From assembly GCA_023511535.1 (NCBI GenBank), contig JAIMBK010000035.1:1-33296 (forward strand): a stretch of DNA of 33,296 nt. Direction: 5' to 3'. This document shows positions 17,704 to 25,494 of this stretch, in pieces. Within the stretch, counting starts at the first letter, position 1; every line of letters starts with the position of its first letter. A program made the position numbers and the translations under genes. The notes beneath the pieces were generated by a model. That model saw only the letters and a program-made list of their open reading frames with translations. It ran no database searches and was not told the DNA's origin. Source of the stretch: Armatimonadota bacterium. GTDB taxonomy: Bacteria > Bacillota > Desulfotomaculia > Desulfotomaculales > Nap2-2B.

Positions 17704-19218
17704 ATGCTTATCTCAATTTTTATCCTTGGAATTCTGCTGGTATTAATCAGCGCTTACGGCTATAAGCTTTCGTCAAGGTCGGCGGCGGATTACATGATGG
17801 CAGGGCGCAGTATCGGTACTTTTGTTCTTTTCTTTTACGTTTATTTTGCCATTTCAAGCACCTGGACGTTTTACGGCTTTCCCGGTACCGTGTATAACTC
17901 CGGCCCCGGCTTCCTGATGTTTTTTGCCTTCTTTCCGCACGCTTTCCTGTATATCTTCCTTGGACCCAGGCTCTGGGCTGCCGGTAAGATGTACGGTTTG
18001 CTTTCACCTGTACAGTACCTGGGGGAACGTTATGAGTCAAAATCCCTCCAGGTAATGCTGGCTATTTGCATGTTCGGCTTCCTGTTCCCCTACCTCGGTA
18101 TTCAGTCGATCGGCGTCGGGGCGGGACTGGCTGCTGCAACCGGAGTGCCGTATTGGGTAGGCGCCGTATATATGGCGGTCCTTATGATTCTGATCGTTGC
18201 AATCGGAGGCACCCGCGCGGTGGCATGGGTAAATGTACTGCTTGGTTTAATTTTTAGCTTTTGCTTTATTGTGTTTATCTTTTGGGTGGCATCGAATGCA
18301 GGTATTACCAGCCTTAGCGAAGCGGCAAGAAAAGTGACCGAGATGAGGCCCGGACAGTTAAGCGTGCCCGGACCTCTAAACCAGTGGGAGCCAAAAAACT
18401 TAATCGGTCTGGCCATAGCAGGCGCTACGGTTTTTTGCTGGCCCCATGTAATAATTGGAACTATGCAGGCTAAATCTATCGACGTAATGCGCAGGATGAC
18501 CTATGGCATGCTGGCTTTCTCACTTTTGTTCTGCGGCGTGGCCTGGGTTTGGGGCGCAATTATAACTCCGTTGCTCGTACCCGGCCTGAAAGGAACGGCT
18601 GCCGACGCTGTGGTGCAAATGGCCATTACAAAATACCTACCGCCCTGGGCTTCAGCCATGACTGTTCTGGCTGTAATAGCCGCAGCGCTCTCGACGGCAG
18701 CCACCCAGCTTTTGGTGGCCGGTATCTTTGTGTCCAGGGACATAGTACTGGTTGGTAAAAGCTCGGCCAAAGACACCCAGTTAATAACATGGAGCCGCAT
18801 CGGGATGCTTGCCGCAGTTGCCGGGAGCCTGTGGCTGGCCTTCAGCAGGCCGACTGAACTCGGCCTCATGCTGAGCAATATTGCCTCTCCGGGATTTGCT
18901 CAATGGCTGCCTGCCTTTGTTGGAGCTATTCTCTGGCCCAGGGGAAATAAATACGGCGCTGCAGCAGGAACTGCCGCCGGGGTCATCCTGTTGATAATCG
19001 GTAACTTCTTTTGCAAGCTGCTTTTGCTGGGATTCCATCCAATAGTGGTTCCCCTGGTGGTAAACCTGTTCCTGTATGTAGCTGTAAGCCTCGCAACCAG
19101 CCCTATTTCAAAAGATACACGGAAAAAGTTCTTTGATGATCTCGATAAATGGCTGTTAATTACCCAAACTAAGCAGCGCGAGCAAATTAATAAGGTCCAA
19201 AATCAAATGTCGTCGTAA
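17704..19218 (+). CDS. Sodium:solute symporter (SSS family), carboxylate uptake
   Basis: The 504-residue protein has about 13 hydrophobic segments and SSS-family features: SRSAADYMMAGRSIGTF near the start, the helix GTFVLFFYVYFAISSTWTFYGFPG, and later LAVIAAALSTAATQLLVAGIFVSRDI (about 320-345), which corresponds to the conserved sodium-site helix. ATG 17704 lies eight bases after AGGGG; TTG 17698 is too close. It follows the small membrane protein by 43 bases and precedes an acyl-CoA ligase pseudogene. Family members carry monocarboxylates, amino acids or pantothenate; a carboxylic acid of the benzoate type is plausible from the neighbours but is not shown by the sequence. Confidence 0.9.
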   Translation: MLISIFILGILLVLISAYGYKLSSRSAADYMMAGRSIGTFVLFFYVYFAISSTWTFYGFPGTVYNSGPGFLMFFAFFPHAFLYIFLGPRLWAAGKMYGLLSPVQYLGERYESKSLQVMLAICMFGFLFPYLGIQSIGVGAGLAAATGVPYWVGAVYMAVLMILIVAIGGTRAVAWVNVLLGLIFSFCFIVFIFWVASNAGITSLSEAARKVTEMRPGQLSVPGPLNQWEPKNLIGLAIAGATVFCWPHVIIGTMQAKSIDVMRRMTYGMLAFSLLFCGVAWVWGAIITPLLVPGLKGTAADAVVQMAITKYLPPWASAMTVLAVIAAALSTAATQLLVAGIFVSRDIVLVGKSSAKDTQLITWSRIGMLAAVAGSLWLAFSRPTELGLMLSNIASPGFAQWLPAFVGAILWPRGNKYGAAAGTAAGVILLIIGNFFCKLLLLGFHPIVVPLVVNLFLYVAVSLATSPISKDTRKKFFDDLDKWLLITQTKQREQINKVQNQMSS

Positions 19219-19272
19219 GTGCCTGCCTGTGCCAACACCTGTCTAACTGGAACTTTATCGGAGGGATGACAC

Positions 19273-19810
19273 ATGAACTTTGCCGACAACCTGGAGAGGT
19301 CTGCATTTTTCTTCCCTGATCGTCCCGCGGTGAGCGAAGAAGGTGTAGAGACAACCTGTGCAGAGCTTAACGAGCGGGCCGACAAGGTTGCCACATCCCT
19401 CATCAAAATGGGTGTACAGCCGGGCGACCACATTGCCTTTTGTGCCCCGAACTCAGTTGACTGGATTGCCTTTTACTTTGGCGTGTTGAAGGCAGGGGCG
19501 GTTGCTGTTACCCTTTCCTGGCTCCTTACCGGGGATGAGCTGGCAAGGCACCTCCATCATTCAAAGCCGAAAATGATTGGTGGAGGAGTGCGCAGTTATT
19601 GGAGTCCCCGACAAAGAGTGGGGCGAACGTGTAACAGCCGTTATCAAACCAAGAGCAGGCCGCTCAATTTTACCTGATGAACTAAAGTCGTTCCTGAAGT
19701 CCCGTTTGGCGCCCTTCAAAGTGCCCAAGGAATATATTGTGGTAAGCGATCTCCCTGAAAGTCCGACGGGCAAGATCCTGAAGCGAGAGCTGAAGAAACA
19801 GTTTTCTTGA
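19273..19810 (+). pseudogene. Acyl-CoA ligase remnant with internal deletion
   Basis: The first ~99 residues (MNFADNLERSAFFFPDRPAVS through LARHLHHSKPKMI) are the N-terminus of an AMP-forming acyl-CoA ligase. At about 19570-19577 the reading frame changes, and the next frame gives EECAVIGVPDKEWGERVTAVIK to KSFLKSRLAPFKVPKEY and SPTGKILKRELKKQFS, the extreme C-terminus of the same family, ending at a TGA at 19808. The whole middle (A3, A5 and A8 motifs, about 300-350 residues) is missing and the two pieces are out of frame, so no active enzyme can be made. Because it follows the symporter by 54 bases it was probably once co-transcribed with it. Confidence 0.92.
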
Positions 19811-19951
19811 CGGCTGATACGCGCTACCGGGCGAAATTTAGTTCCTCTTCCTCGGTGAAGGGTTGTCCACCCTTTGATGAATGCAGGAGACCGGCGTTTT
19901 TAAAATGTCATCGGCCTGGAATTATCCGGCTCGCTTAAGAGCTCCGGGTCG

Positions 19952-20107
19952 ACCAGACATCAGCTTGCCGCAGAGCGAACCAGGCAATTGAGAGGTGAGA
20001 GGCGAGAGGTTAGAAGTGAGAATTTTAAATCCCGCCTCCAACTTCTCACATCCCACTTCTCAATTGCGCTGCCGGTTCGCTTGCCGCGGCTGCGACTTAA
20101 GTCTGGT
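19952..20107. repeat. Nested imperfect inverted repeat with GAGAAGT-type core
   Basis: The core (19985-20066) is bounded by CAATTG on both sides and contains GAAGTGAGAATTTTAAATC with left and right arms of the same family as the repeat after bamA; both share CTTCTCACATCCCACTTC. Outside the core, AGCGAACC (about 19973-19980) pairs with GGTTCGCT (about 20073-20080), and CCAGAC (about 19952) with GTCTGG (about 20101). The whole could fold into a hairpin of about 155 bases. Confidence 0.75.
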
Positions 20108-20120
20108 TCCCGACCCTTCG

Positions 20121-20214
20121 CCCGGCACTCACTGGTAGTTTGTTCTTGAATGTCCTGTTGTTTCAGATCGTCCTGCCTGATGTCGAAGCAACCAGATTAC
20201 CGGTGAGTGCCGGG
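20121..20214. repeat. 18-bp inverted repeat pair enclosing 58 bases
   Basis: CCCGGCACTCACTGGTAG at 20121-20138 is the complement of TTACCGGTGAGTGCCGGG at 20197-20214 with two mismatches. The 58 bases between them hold no gene. The arms look like ends of a very small mobile element or a long-loop hairpin; no target-site duplication was recognised. Confidence 0.7.
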
Positions 20215-20285
20215 TCGCCCGCCCGGACAAATTCCAGCCCTCATTTTCATAATCGGTTCAAAAAAACGTGAACCCTTTTGACCTT

Positions 20286-20501
20286 TTTTTGAGCTGTCGC
20301 GGAGAAGGAAGATTTTTTGATTCCGACGAACATTTAAACAATTAAGAAGAAAGCCTAGTAAATGAAAGTTTTAGATGTTAATAAAATAATAAAAGTCAGG
20401 AAAGGAGGGGACGCCAAAAGCTGCTGGTTAAACGAGGAAATCCACAGCGGGAAGTAGATTATGGTAAAGAGGTAACTATTTACTAAGGAGGTTTTGGTTG
20501 G
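20286..20501 (+). promoter_or_regulatory. Leader of the ABC transporter operon, second copy of the duplicated leader
   Basis: The sequence is colinear with the symporter leader: TTTTTGAGCT (20286), GAGAAGGA (20302), GATTTTTTGATTCC (20311), GAACATTT (20328), AAAAGTCAGGAAAGG (20391), AAAAGCTG (20416) and CGGGAAGT (20448). A 31-codon frame from ATG 20362 to TAG 20455-20457 encodes a peptide with KVRKGGDAKSC, close to KVRKGGAGKSC in the other copy. The ribosome binding site for that frame is weak. AAGGAGG at 20483-20489 serves the downstream binding-protein gene. Confidence 0.7.
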
Positions 20502-21812
20502 ATGAAAAGAAAAACATTAATATCGGTCACGCTTGCTTTCGTTGCGGTTTTCTTAATCAGCGCGGCCGGATGCGGGAAGCAGGCCACCACACCGGAAAAA
20601 ACAGCAGAAAAGGCAGTCCAGCCAATCGTTCTGGGAGTGCCCACCGCCCTCGGTTCCATTGAGGGAGCCGATTCTTTGCGCGCGGTTCAGTTGGCGGTGG
20701 AAGAGATCAATGCTAAAGGAGGAGTATCGGTAGGCGGGGTAAAGCGACCCTTTGAGGTCGTTTCCATCGACACCCGCGAGCACGAGCCGGGCATACCCGC
20801 CCATGATGCCCTGGCGGCCCTGGAGAAACTAATTACCGAAAAGAAACCAAATGCCATTGTGGTGGGGGCTTTCCGCTCGGAAATACTCCTTTCGTCTATG
20901 GATCTTATTTCCAGGTATAAGATTCCTTATATATGTACCATTGCCATGAGCCCCGAGTTTGAGAAAAAACTGGAAGGTAATTATGAAAAATACAAGTACA
21001 TGTTCCGGATGTGTCTGAATTCCCCTTATTTTGTTGATAACCTGACCAAAGCTATGGAATTTACCGAAAAAAAATTTAGTTTTAAAAAGGTATATTTCAT
21101 TAATCAGGATGTTTTATGGGCAAAAGCAACCGCAGATGCGTTAGAAAAATGGGCCAGGGACAACGGATGGGAAGTGGTAGGTCATGATGCCTACCCAACG
21201 GGTGCTTCAGATTTCTCCTCCTCACTTAACAAAGCGAAAGCAGGGGGGGCACAATTACTTATGCCTATCTTTGATATGCCCCAATCCGGTGTTTTGGTGA
21301 AGCAGGCCCGGACAATGAAAGTGCCGGCCCTGATCGTTGGTCACATTAGCCCGATGGGTCCCGGCACTGCCTGGGAAACGTTTGAAGGCGAAGTGGAAGG
21401 GATGGTCCACTTCATTCATGAGATCGGACCTATGCCCGTTAAAGCGGTGCCCAGGTCGGTTGAGTTTAATGAAAACTACGGGAAGAAATATGGAGAAGAG
21501 CTAAGGCTGAAATTAAGCGGGCACGGACCAGGACCCTCTTATGATGCCGTATATGCCCTGGCCGGCGCCATAGAGCGCGCGGGAAGTTTAGACCCGGATG
21601 CGATCGTCGCCGCCCTGGAAAAGACAGACATGGATGGGGTCATTGGAAAGATCAAGTTCAATAGAAACCACCAGGTCATTTATGGCGTAAATCCGAAAGA
21701 AACGGCAATTAGCTTTGCTTTTCAGTGGAAAGCTCCGGGGGTGAGGGTGCCTGTATTTCCGGAGGTTGCGGCAGAAGTCGAGATTGAACTGCCACCGTAT
21801 ATGAAGAAATAA
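20502..21812 (+). CDS. ABC transporter substrate-binding lipoprotein (LivJ/Peripla_BP_6 type)
   Basis: The 436-residue protein begins with a lipoprotein signal, MKRKTLISVTLAFVAVF followed by the lipobox SAAGC (modified Cys near residue 24), and a Lys/Thr-rich linker. The body is a type 1 periplasmic-binding fold: GVPTALGSIEGADSLRAVQLAVEEINAKGG (about 45-74), the KPNAIVVGAFRSE region, and VYALAGAIERAGSLDPDAIVAALE near the C-terminus, as in branched-chain amino acid binding proteins. As a Gram-positive lipoprotein it would capture the ligand at the outer membrane face. The family also serves aromatic acid and urea transporters, so the ligand is open; a nearby ligase points to a carboxylic acid. 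ATG 20502 follows AAGGAGG. Confidence 0.92.
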   Translation: MKRKTLISVTLAFVAVFLISAAGCGKQATTPEKTAEKAVQPIVLGVPTALGSIEGADSLRAVQLAVEEINAKGGVSVGGVKRPFEVVSIDTREHEPGIPAHDALAALEKLITEKKPNAIVVGAFRSEILLSSMDLISRYKIPYICTIAMSPEFEKKLEGNYEKYKYMFRMCLNSPYFVDNLTKAMEFTEKKFSFKKVYFINQDVLWAKATADALEKWARDNGWEVVGHDAYPTGASDFSSSLNKAKAGGAQLLMPIFDMPQSGVLVKQARTMKVPALIVGHISPMGPGTAWETFEGEVEGMVHFIHEIGPMPVKAVPRSVEFNENYGKKYGEELRLKLSGHGPGPSYDAVYALAGAIERAGSLDPDAIVAALEKTDMDGVIGKIKFNRNHQVIYGVNPKETAISFAFQWKAPGVRVPVFPEVAAEVEIELPPYMKK

Positions 21813-21869
21813 ATCTTGCTTCTACAGTGGCTTGCAGAACCCGGTCATCTGGATACGGGCGAGTTGCGT

Positions 21870-21900
21870 AGGAGCGGCCTTGAATACAAGGTTCGCTCCT
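21870..21900 (+). terminator. Hairpin between binding-protein and permease genes
   Basis: AGGAGCG (21870-21876) pairs with CGCTCCT (21894-21900) and, inside, CCTTG (21878-21882) pairs with CAAGG (21887-21891) around an AATA loop. CCATTTTAAAT follows rather than a long T run. Such a hairpin may partly terminate transcription or protect the 5' message, so that the binding protein is made in excess over the permease. Confidence 0.65.
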
Positions 21901-21928
21901 CCATTTTAAATCCGGGAGTGGGTAAAAA

Positions 21929-22810
21929 ATGGAAGGAAATCTCGTTAACGTCCTTATTTACGGATTGGTCAACAGTGCGGTTTTGATGCTCACCTCTTTG
22001 GGTTTCAGCCTTACCTTCGGACTGAGCGGGGTGGCCAATTTTGCCCACGGAGGGCTTTATCTCTTCACCGGCTATATAACCTGGATGTTTTTGCACTACC
22101 TGGGTTTACCTTTTTTGCCGGCCGCGCTTTTCTCCATAGTCATTGTCGGGCTTATCGGGACGGTTATCTACCGCCTGATCCTGATGCCCGTGCGGGGAAT
22201 CGTTTTATCGGAGGTAATTGCCACTTTTGCCGTAGGGGTGGCTATCCTGGAATTTTTCCGTTGGCGGGGGTTTGTTACCTATGAGTTTAACCTTCCATCT
22301 TTTGTCAAAGGAAGCATTACCATTGCCGGGGTGAATGTGGATTACCAGCGCCTTTTCATCATCGCCATTGGAATCGGGCTGGCCGTCTTTTTATGGATTT
22401 TTTCCCACTACACAAAAACAGGCCTGGCGCTGCGGGGAATGGCCCAGGATGAATACACGGCCCTGTCTTTAGGAATTGAATCGGACTGGGCGGCCGGTTT
22501 AAGCATGGCTTTAGGTTCTGCCCTGGCGGCAGTGGCCGCCCTGGCGATATTGCCCCTGGGGCTCATCTCTATAAATATAGGCTACGACGTTTTGCTGGTT
22601 GCCCTGGCGGTAACGGTTTTGGGAGGGCTGGAGAGCACCGTCGGGCTTATGGTGGCCAGCCTTCTGCTCGGTTACGCCGTGATTATTACGGGCACTTACT
22701 TAAGCCCCCACTGGATGGAAGTTGTTTACCTGGCGGCCATTGTGCTGGGCCTGGCGATTAAACCGTCGGGACTATTCGGCAAATTCAAAGAGTTGGAGGA
22801 GAGGGTTTGA
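21929..22810 (+). CDS. livH: ABC transporter permease, LivH type
   Basis: The 293-residue protein is a hydrophobic permease with about eight membrane segments. Its start, VLIYGLVNSAVLMLTSLGFSLTFGLSGVANFAHGGLYLFTGY, contains the LivH-family pattern in which NFAHGG follows the first helices; GLALRGMAQDEYTALSLGI (about 168-186) is the cytoplasmic coupling loop. With LivM it forms the membrane channel. The gene follows the binding protein by 116 bases, containing a hairpin, and its TGA overlaps the LivM ATG (TGATG). Confidence 0.93.
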   Translation: MEGNLVNVLIYGLVNSAVLMLTSLGFSLTFGLSGVANFAHGGLYLFTGYITWMFLHYLGLPFLPAALFSIVIVGLIGTVIYRLILMPVRGIVLSEVIATFAVGVAILEFFRWRGFVTYEFNLPSFVKGSITIAGVNVDYQRLFIIAIGIGLAVFLWIFSHYTKTGLALRGMAQDEYTALSLGIESDWAAGLSMALGSALAAVAALAILPLGLISINIGYDVLLVALAVTVLGGLESTVGLMVASLLLGYAVIITGTYLSPHWMEVVYLAAIVLGLAIKPSGLFGKFKELEERV

Positions 22811-23859
22811 TGGCGAAGATGGCTTACCGGAAAGAAAGGGTGGACCGGGGGATCAAGGCCAGGACCGACGATATCTTTGCCCTTTCTTCGTTCCGGGAGA
22901 TCCTCTACCTGGTCCTGCCCCGCCTGTTGGTGATTCTTTTTTTACTGCCCCTTCCGTTGTTTTTGGGGACTTACTGGCAAAAGGTCATGCTCATCACCCT
23001 GGTTATCGCCCTTTTGGCCCTGAGCTGGGACTTGCTGGCTTCCGTGGGGCTGGTCTCCCTGGGGCAGGCGCTTTTTTTCGGGGTGGGGGGCTACCTGGCC
23101 GGTTTTTTAAGTACGCGCTGGGGCTGGTATCCTCTTTTTACCATTCCGGCGGCAACTCTGGCCGGCGCCGTTTTCTGCACTCTGTTGTTGTACCCCGCTT
23201 TGAGATTGCGGGGGATCTACTTTGGGCTGATTACTTTTGCCTTGCCTTTACTGTTTATGCGTGTAATTGAAGCGACTAAAATTCTGGGGGGTACGGAGGG
23301 TTTAAGTTCCCTGCCCCCCCTGCCGGGAACCACCATTGAACTTTATATCCTGCTCGTGGTTGCGCTGGGGTGTGTTTTCGGCTTCCGGAGAATGTTCGAT
23401 ACCGATTACGGCCTGGTGCTGAAAGCGCTCCGCGACAACGACCGTTCGGTGGAAGCGGGCGGAATCAACGTTCAGTGGTACAAGGCCCAGGCCGTTTTTC
23501 TTGCCGCCCTGCCGGCGACCTTTGCCGGTGCCTTTTTGACCCACCATTACCAGTTTGTGGGCATGCCGGCCTTTGCCCTGGATTATTCCATCTTACCCTT
23601 AACCAGCGTGGTTTTAGGGGGAGCCGGTTCTTTTGCGGGCGCCGTGCTGGGCGCTTGTATTCTGGTCCCGCTTTCCGAAGTGCTGCGCGCTTTCGGCACC
23701 TTGAGGGTGGTCATCTATTCCGTCGTTCTGGTCATTTTTGTTGTCGGTCTGCCGGAGGGAATTTTTCACTATCTCCAGCGAAAATACCACCAGTTTGAGC
23801 GGCTGGTCCCGATGGAGGAGGTTAGCAATGGAGCAAGAGCCGGTTTTAAAGGTTACTGA
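22810..23859 (+). CDS. livM: ABC transporter permease, LivM type
   Basis: The 349-residue protein is the second permease. After a charged N-terminus of about 30 residues it has about ten membrane segments, with the LivM-typical LALSWDLLASVGLVSLGQALFFGVGGYLAG (about 70-98) and the coupling loop GLVLKALRDNDRSVEAGGINVQWYK (about 198-222). ATG 22810 follows GGAGGAG and overlaps the livH stop. The end of the gene overlaps livG by 32 bases, so expression is tightly coupled. Confidence 0.93.
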   Translation: MAKMAYRKERVDRGIKARTDDIFALSSFREILYLVLPRLLVILFLLPLPLFLGTYWQKVMLITLVIALLALSWDLLASVGLVSLGQALFFGVGGYLAGFLSTRWGWYPLFTIPAATLAGAVFCTLLLYPALRLRGIYFGLITFALPLLFMRVIEATKILGGTEGLSSLPPLPGTTIELYILLVVALGCVFGFRRMFDTDYGLVLKALRDNDRSVEAGGINVQWYKAQAVFLAALPATFAGAFLTHHYQFVGMPAFALDYSILPLTSVVLGGAGSFAGAVLGACILVPLSEVLRAFGTLRVVIYSVVLVIFVVGLPEGIFHYLQRKYHQFERLVPMEEVSNGARAGFKGY

Positions 23860-24598
23860 TCTATCCAAGAGCTTTGGCGGTGTAAAGGCGGTGGACGGCG
23901 TCAGCTTTACTTTGCAGGCGGGGGAAACTTTCGGCATTATCGGACCGAACGGTTCGGGAAAGAGCACCCTCATTAACCTCATTACCGGTTTTGTCAAGCC
24001 TGACAGGGGACGGGTCTTTTTCCGCGGGAGGGAGATTACCGGCATCCCTCCCTACCAGGCGGTGACGTTCGGGATCGCCCGCAGTTTTCAGATGGCCAGG
24101 CCCTTTTACAACCTGGCCGTCTTTAAGAACCTGGTTATCCCTTTGTATTCTCCCCGGGCGAAAAGGCTGAAAGGGGGAAAATACGGGGACCGGGACGAGG
24201 TGGCCATTCACCTTTTGGAGGAAGTGGGGTTTGAGCGGGATTCGCTCGTCCCCTACAAGCTGGCCGGCACCCTTCCCCACGGTTACCTGAAAAGGCTGGA
24301 ACTGGCCCGCTGCCTGGCTCTCGAACCGGATTTAATCATCCTGGATGAATTATTTTCGGGAATGAGCATGTCGGAAGTGGCCGGTATCCTCCCCCTCCTC
24401 GAGAAGATCAGCGCCGAGGGAAAAACGTTGATTATGGTTGAGCACAGGCTGAAAGAGCTGTTCAGGGTGGTTAAAAGAGTAATCGTTTTGAATTTCGGGC
24501 GGAAGATTGCGGAAGGAACCCCCGAAGAGGTGATGGGCAGCCCGGAAGTAAAAGAAGCGTATTTAGGAGGCGAGGTGGCCGAAGGTGCTGGAAGTTAA
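23828..24598 (+). CDS. livG: ABC transporter ATPase, LivG type
   Basis: The 256-residue ATPase has Walker A GPNGSGKST (about 38-46), the LivG-type insertion after GITGIPPYQAVTFGIARSFQ, and Walker B LIILDE (about 172). The ABC signature is altered: LPHGYLKRLELARCLA in place of the usual LSYGQQRRLEIARALA, and the following D-loop segment reads DELFSGMS rather than DEPxAGM. ATG 23828 has GGAGGAGG upstream and lies inside the end of livM; a longer frame from 23738 lacks support. Together with LivF it powers import. Confidence 0.92.
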   Translation: MEQEPVLKVTDLSKSFGGVKAVDGVSFTLQAGETFGIIGPNGSGKSTLINLITGFVKPDRGRVFFRGREITGIPPYQAVTFGIARSFQMARPFYNLAVFKNLVIPLYSPRAKRLKGGKYGDRDEVAIHLLEEVGFERDSLVPYKLAGTLPHGYLKRLELARCLALEPDLIILDELFSGMSMSEVAGILPLLEKISAEGKTLIMVEHRLKELFRVVKRVIVLNFGRKIAEGTPEEVMGSPEVKEAYLGGEVAEGAGS

Positions 24599-25340
24599 AA
24601 ACCTGATCGTTTTTTACGAGAACGCCCTTGCCCTCAATGATTTAAGCCTGTCCGTGCAGCCGGGGGAAGTGGTGGGCGTTTTTGGCTCCAACAGCGCCGG
24701 GAAAACCACATTGTTGAACACCATTGCCGGTCTGACGTGGCACCTGAAACACCGGGAGCTACGGAAGGGCGGTCAGCGGATCACCATTGCGGGGGAAATT
24801 AAATTTGCCGGCGAAGAGATCTCCGCTGTCAAACCAGCCGAGCGGGTGAAAAAAGGAATTGTGCTGTGCCGGGAAAGGCACCCCGTTTTTCGGGACAACA
24901 GCGTTGAAGAAAACCTCCGGTTGGGGGGATATATGCGCAAAGGCAGCGAAATAAAAGTAATGATGGAGTTTGTGTACGAACTCTTTCCACCGCTGGCCAG
25001 GCTGAAAAGAAAAAAGGCGGGTATGTTGAGCGGGGGAGAGCAGGAAATGGTGGCCATCGGGATGGCCCTGGTGGCGCGCCCGAAATTGCTGCTCATGGAT
25101 GAGCCGCTTTTAGGTTTAAGCCCGGCGATGCAAAAGGAAGTAGTCCGGGCGGTAAGGGAGATCCGGAAGCAGGGAGTGACTATTTTACTGGCTGAGCAGT
25201 ACGCCCGTCCGGTGATACCGGTGATCGACCGGGGTTACGTGATTGAAAACGGCACCCTGGTCGTGAGCGGGACCGGTGCCGAGTTGCTGGACAACCCCGA
25301 AGTGCGGGCGGCCTACTTTGGCATCGAAGAAAGCAGGTAA
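24585..25340 (+). CDS. livF: ABC transporter ATPase, LivF type
   Basis: The 251-residue ATPase has Walker A GSNSAGKTT (about 33-41), a canonical signature LSGGEQEMVAIGMALVARPK (about 148-167), Walker B LLLMDEP and the switch residue in LLAEQYARP (about 203). GTG 24585 overlaps the end of livG by 14 bases. Relative to typical LivF it has a short insertion (WHLKHRELRKGGQRITIAGEI) after the first helix. It completes the five-component transporter. Confidence 0.92.
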   Translation: MLEVKNLIVFYENALALNDLSLSVQPGEVVGVFGSNSAGKTTLLNTIAGLTWHLKHRELRKGGQRITIAGEIKFAGEEISAVKPAERVKKGIVLCRERHPVFRDNSVEENLRLGGYMRKGSEIKVMMEFVYELFPPLARLKRKKAGMLSGGEQEMVAIGMALVARPKLLLMDEPLLGLSPAMQKEVVRAVREIRKQGVTILLAEQYARPVIPVIDRGYVIENGTLVVSGTGAELLDNPEVRAAYFGIEESR

Positions 25341-25494
25341 AAAAAGGACGGATGTTCATTTAGACCGTTTGCAGTTGCGGGGGTATAACGATGTCCTTCG
25401 CTTGCCACGTACTTTATGCCGATCATCTTTTGGTCCGCTCCGGCTTAATCGGTTGTGGAAAGAAGGCACGCTAAGAGGGAGGCGACCGTTCTTT

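Larger units (their letters stand above)
19811..20285. other. Gene-free stretch rich in inverted repeats
   Basis: No supportable gene is seen on either strand. It holds a nested inverted repeat (about 19952-20107) with a GAGAAGT-type palindrome at its centre, a second inverted repeat (20121-20138 with 20197-20214), and then AT-rich sequence leading into the duplicated leader. It follows a decayed ligase gene, which suggests a region undergoing rearrangement. Confidence 0.7.

Noticed and set aside
25276-25494. Extended N-terminus of the second ligase reaching into livF
   Set aside because: The extra 73 residues overlap livF, resemble no ligase N-terminus, and precede a typical start with its own ribosome binding site.
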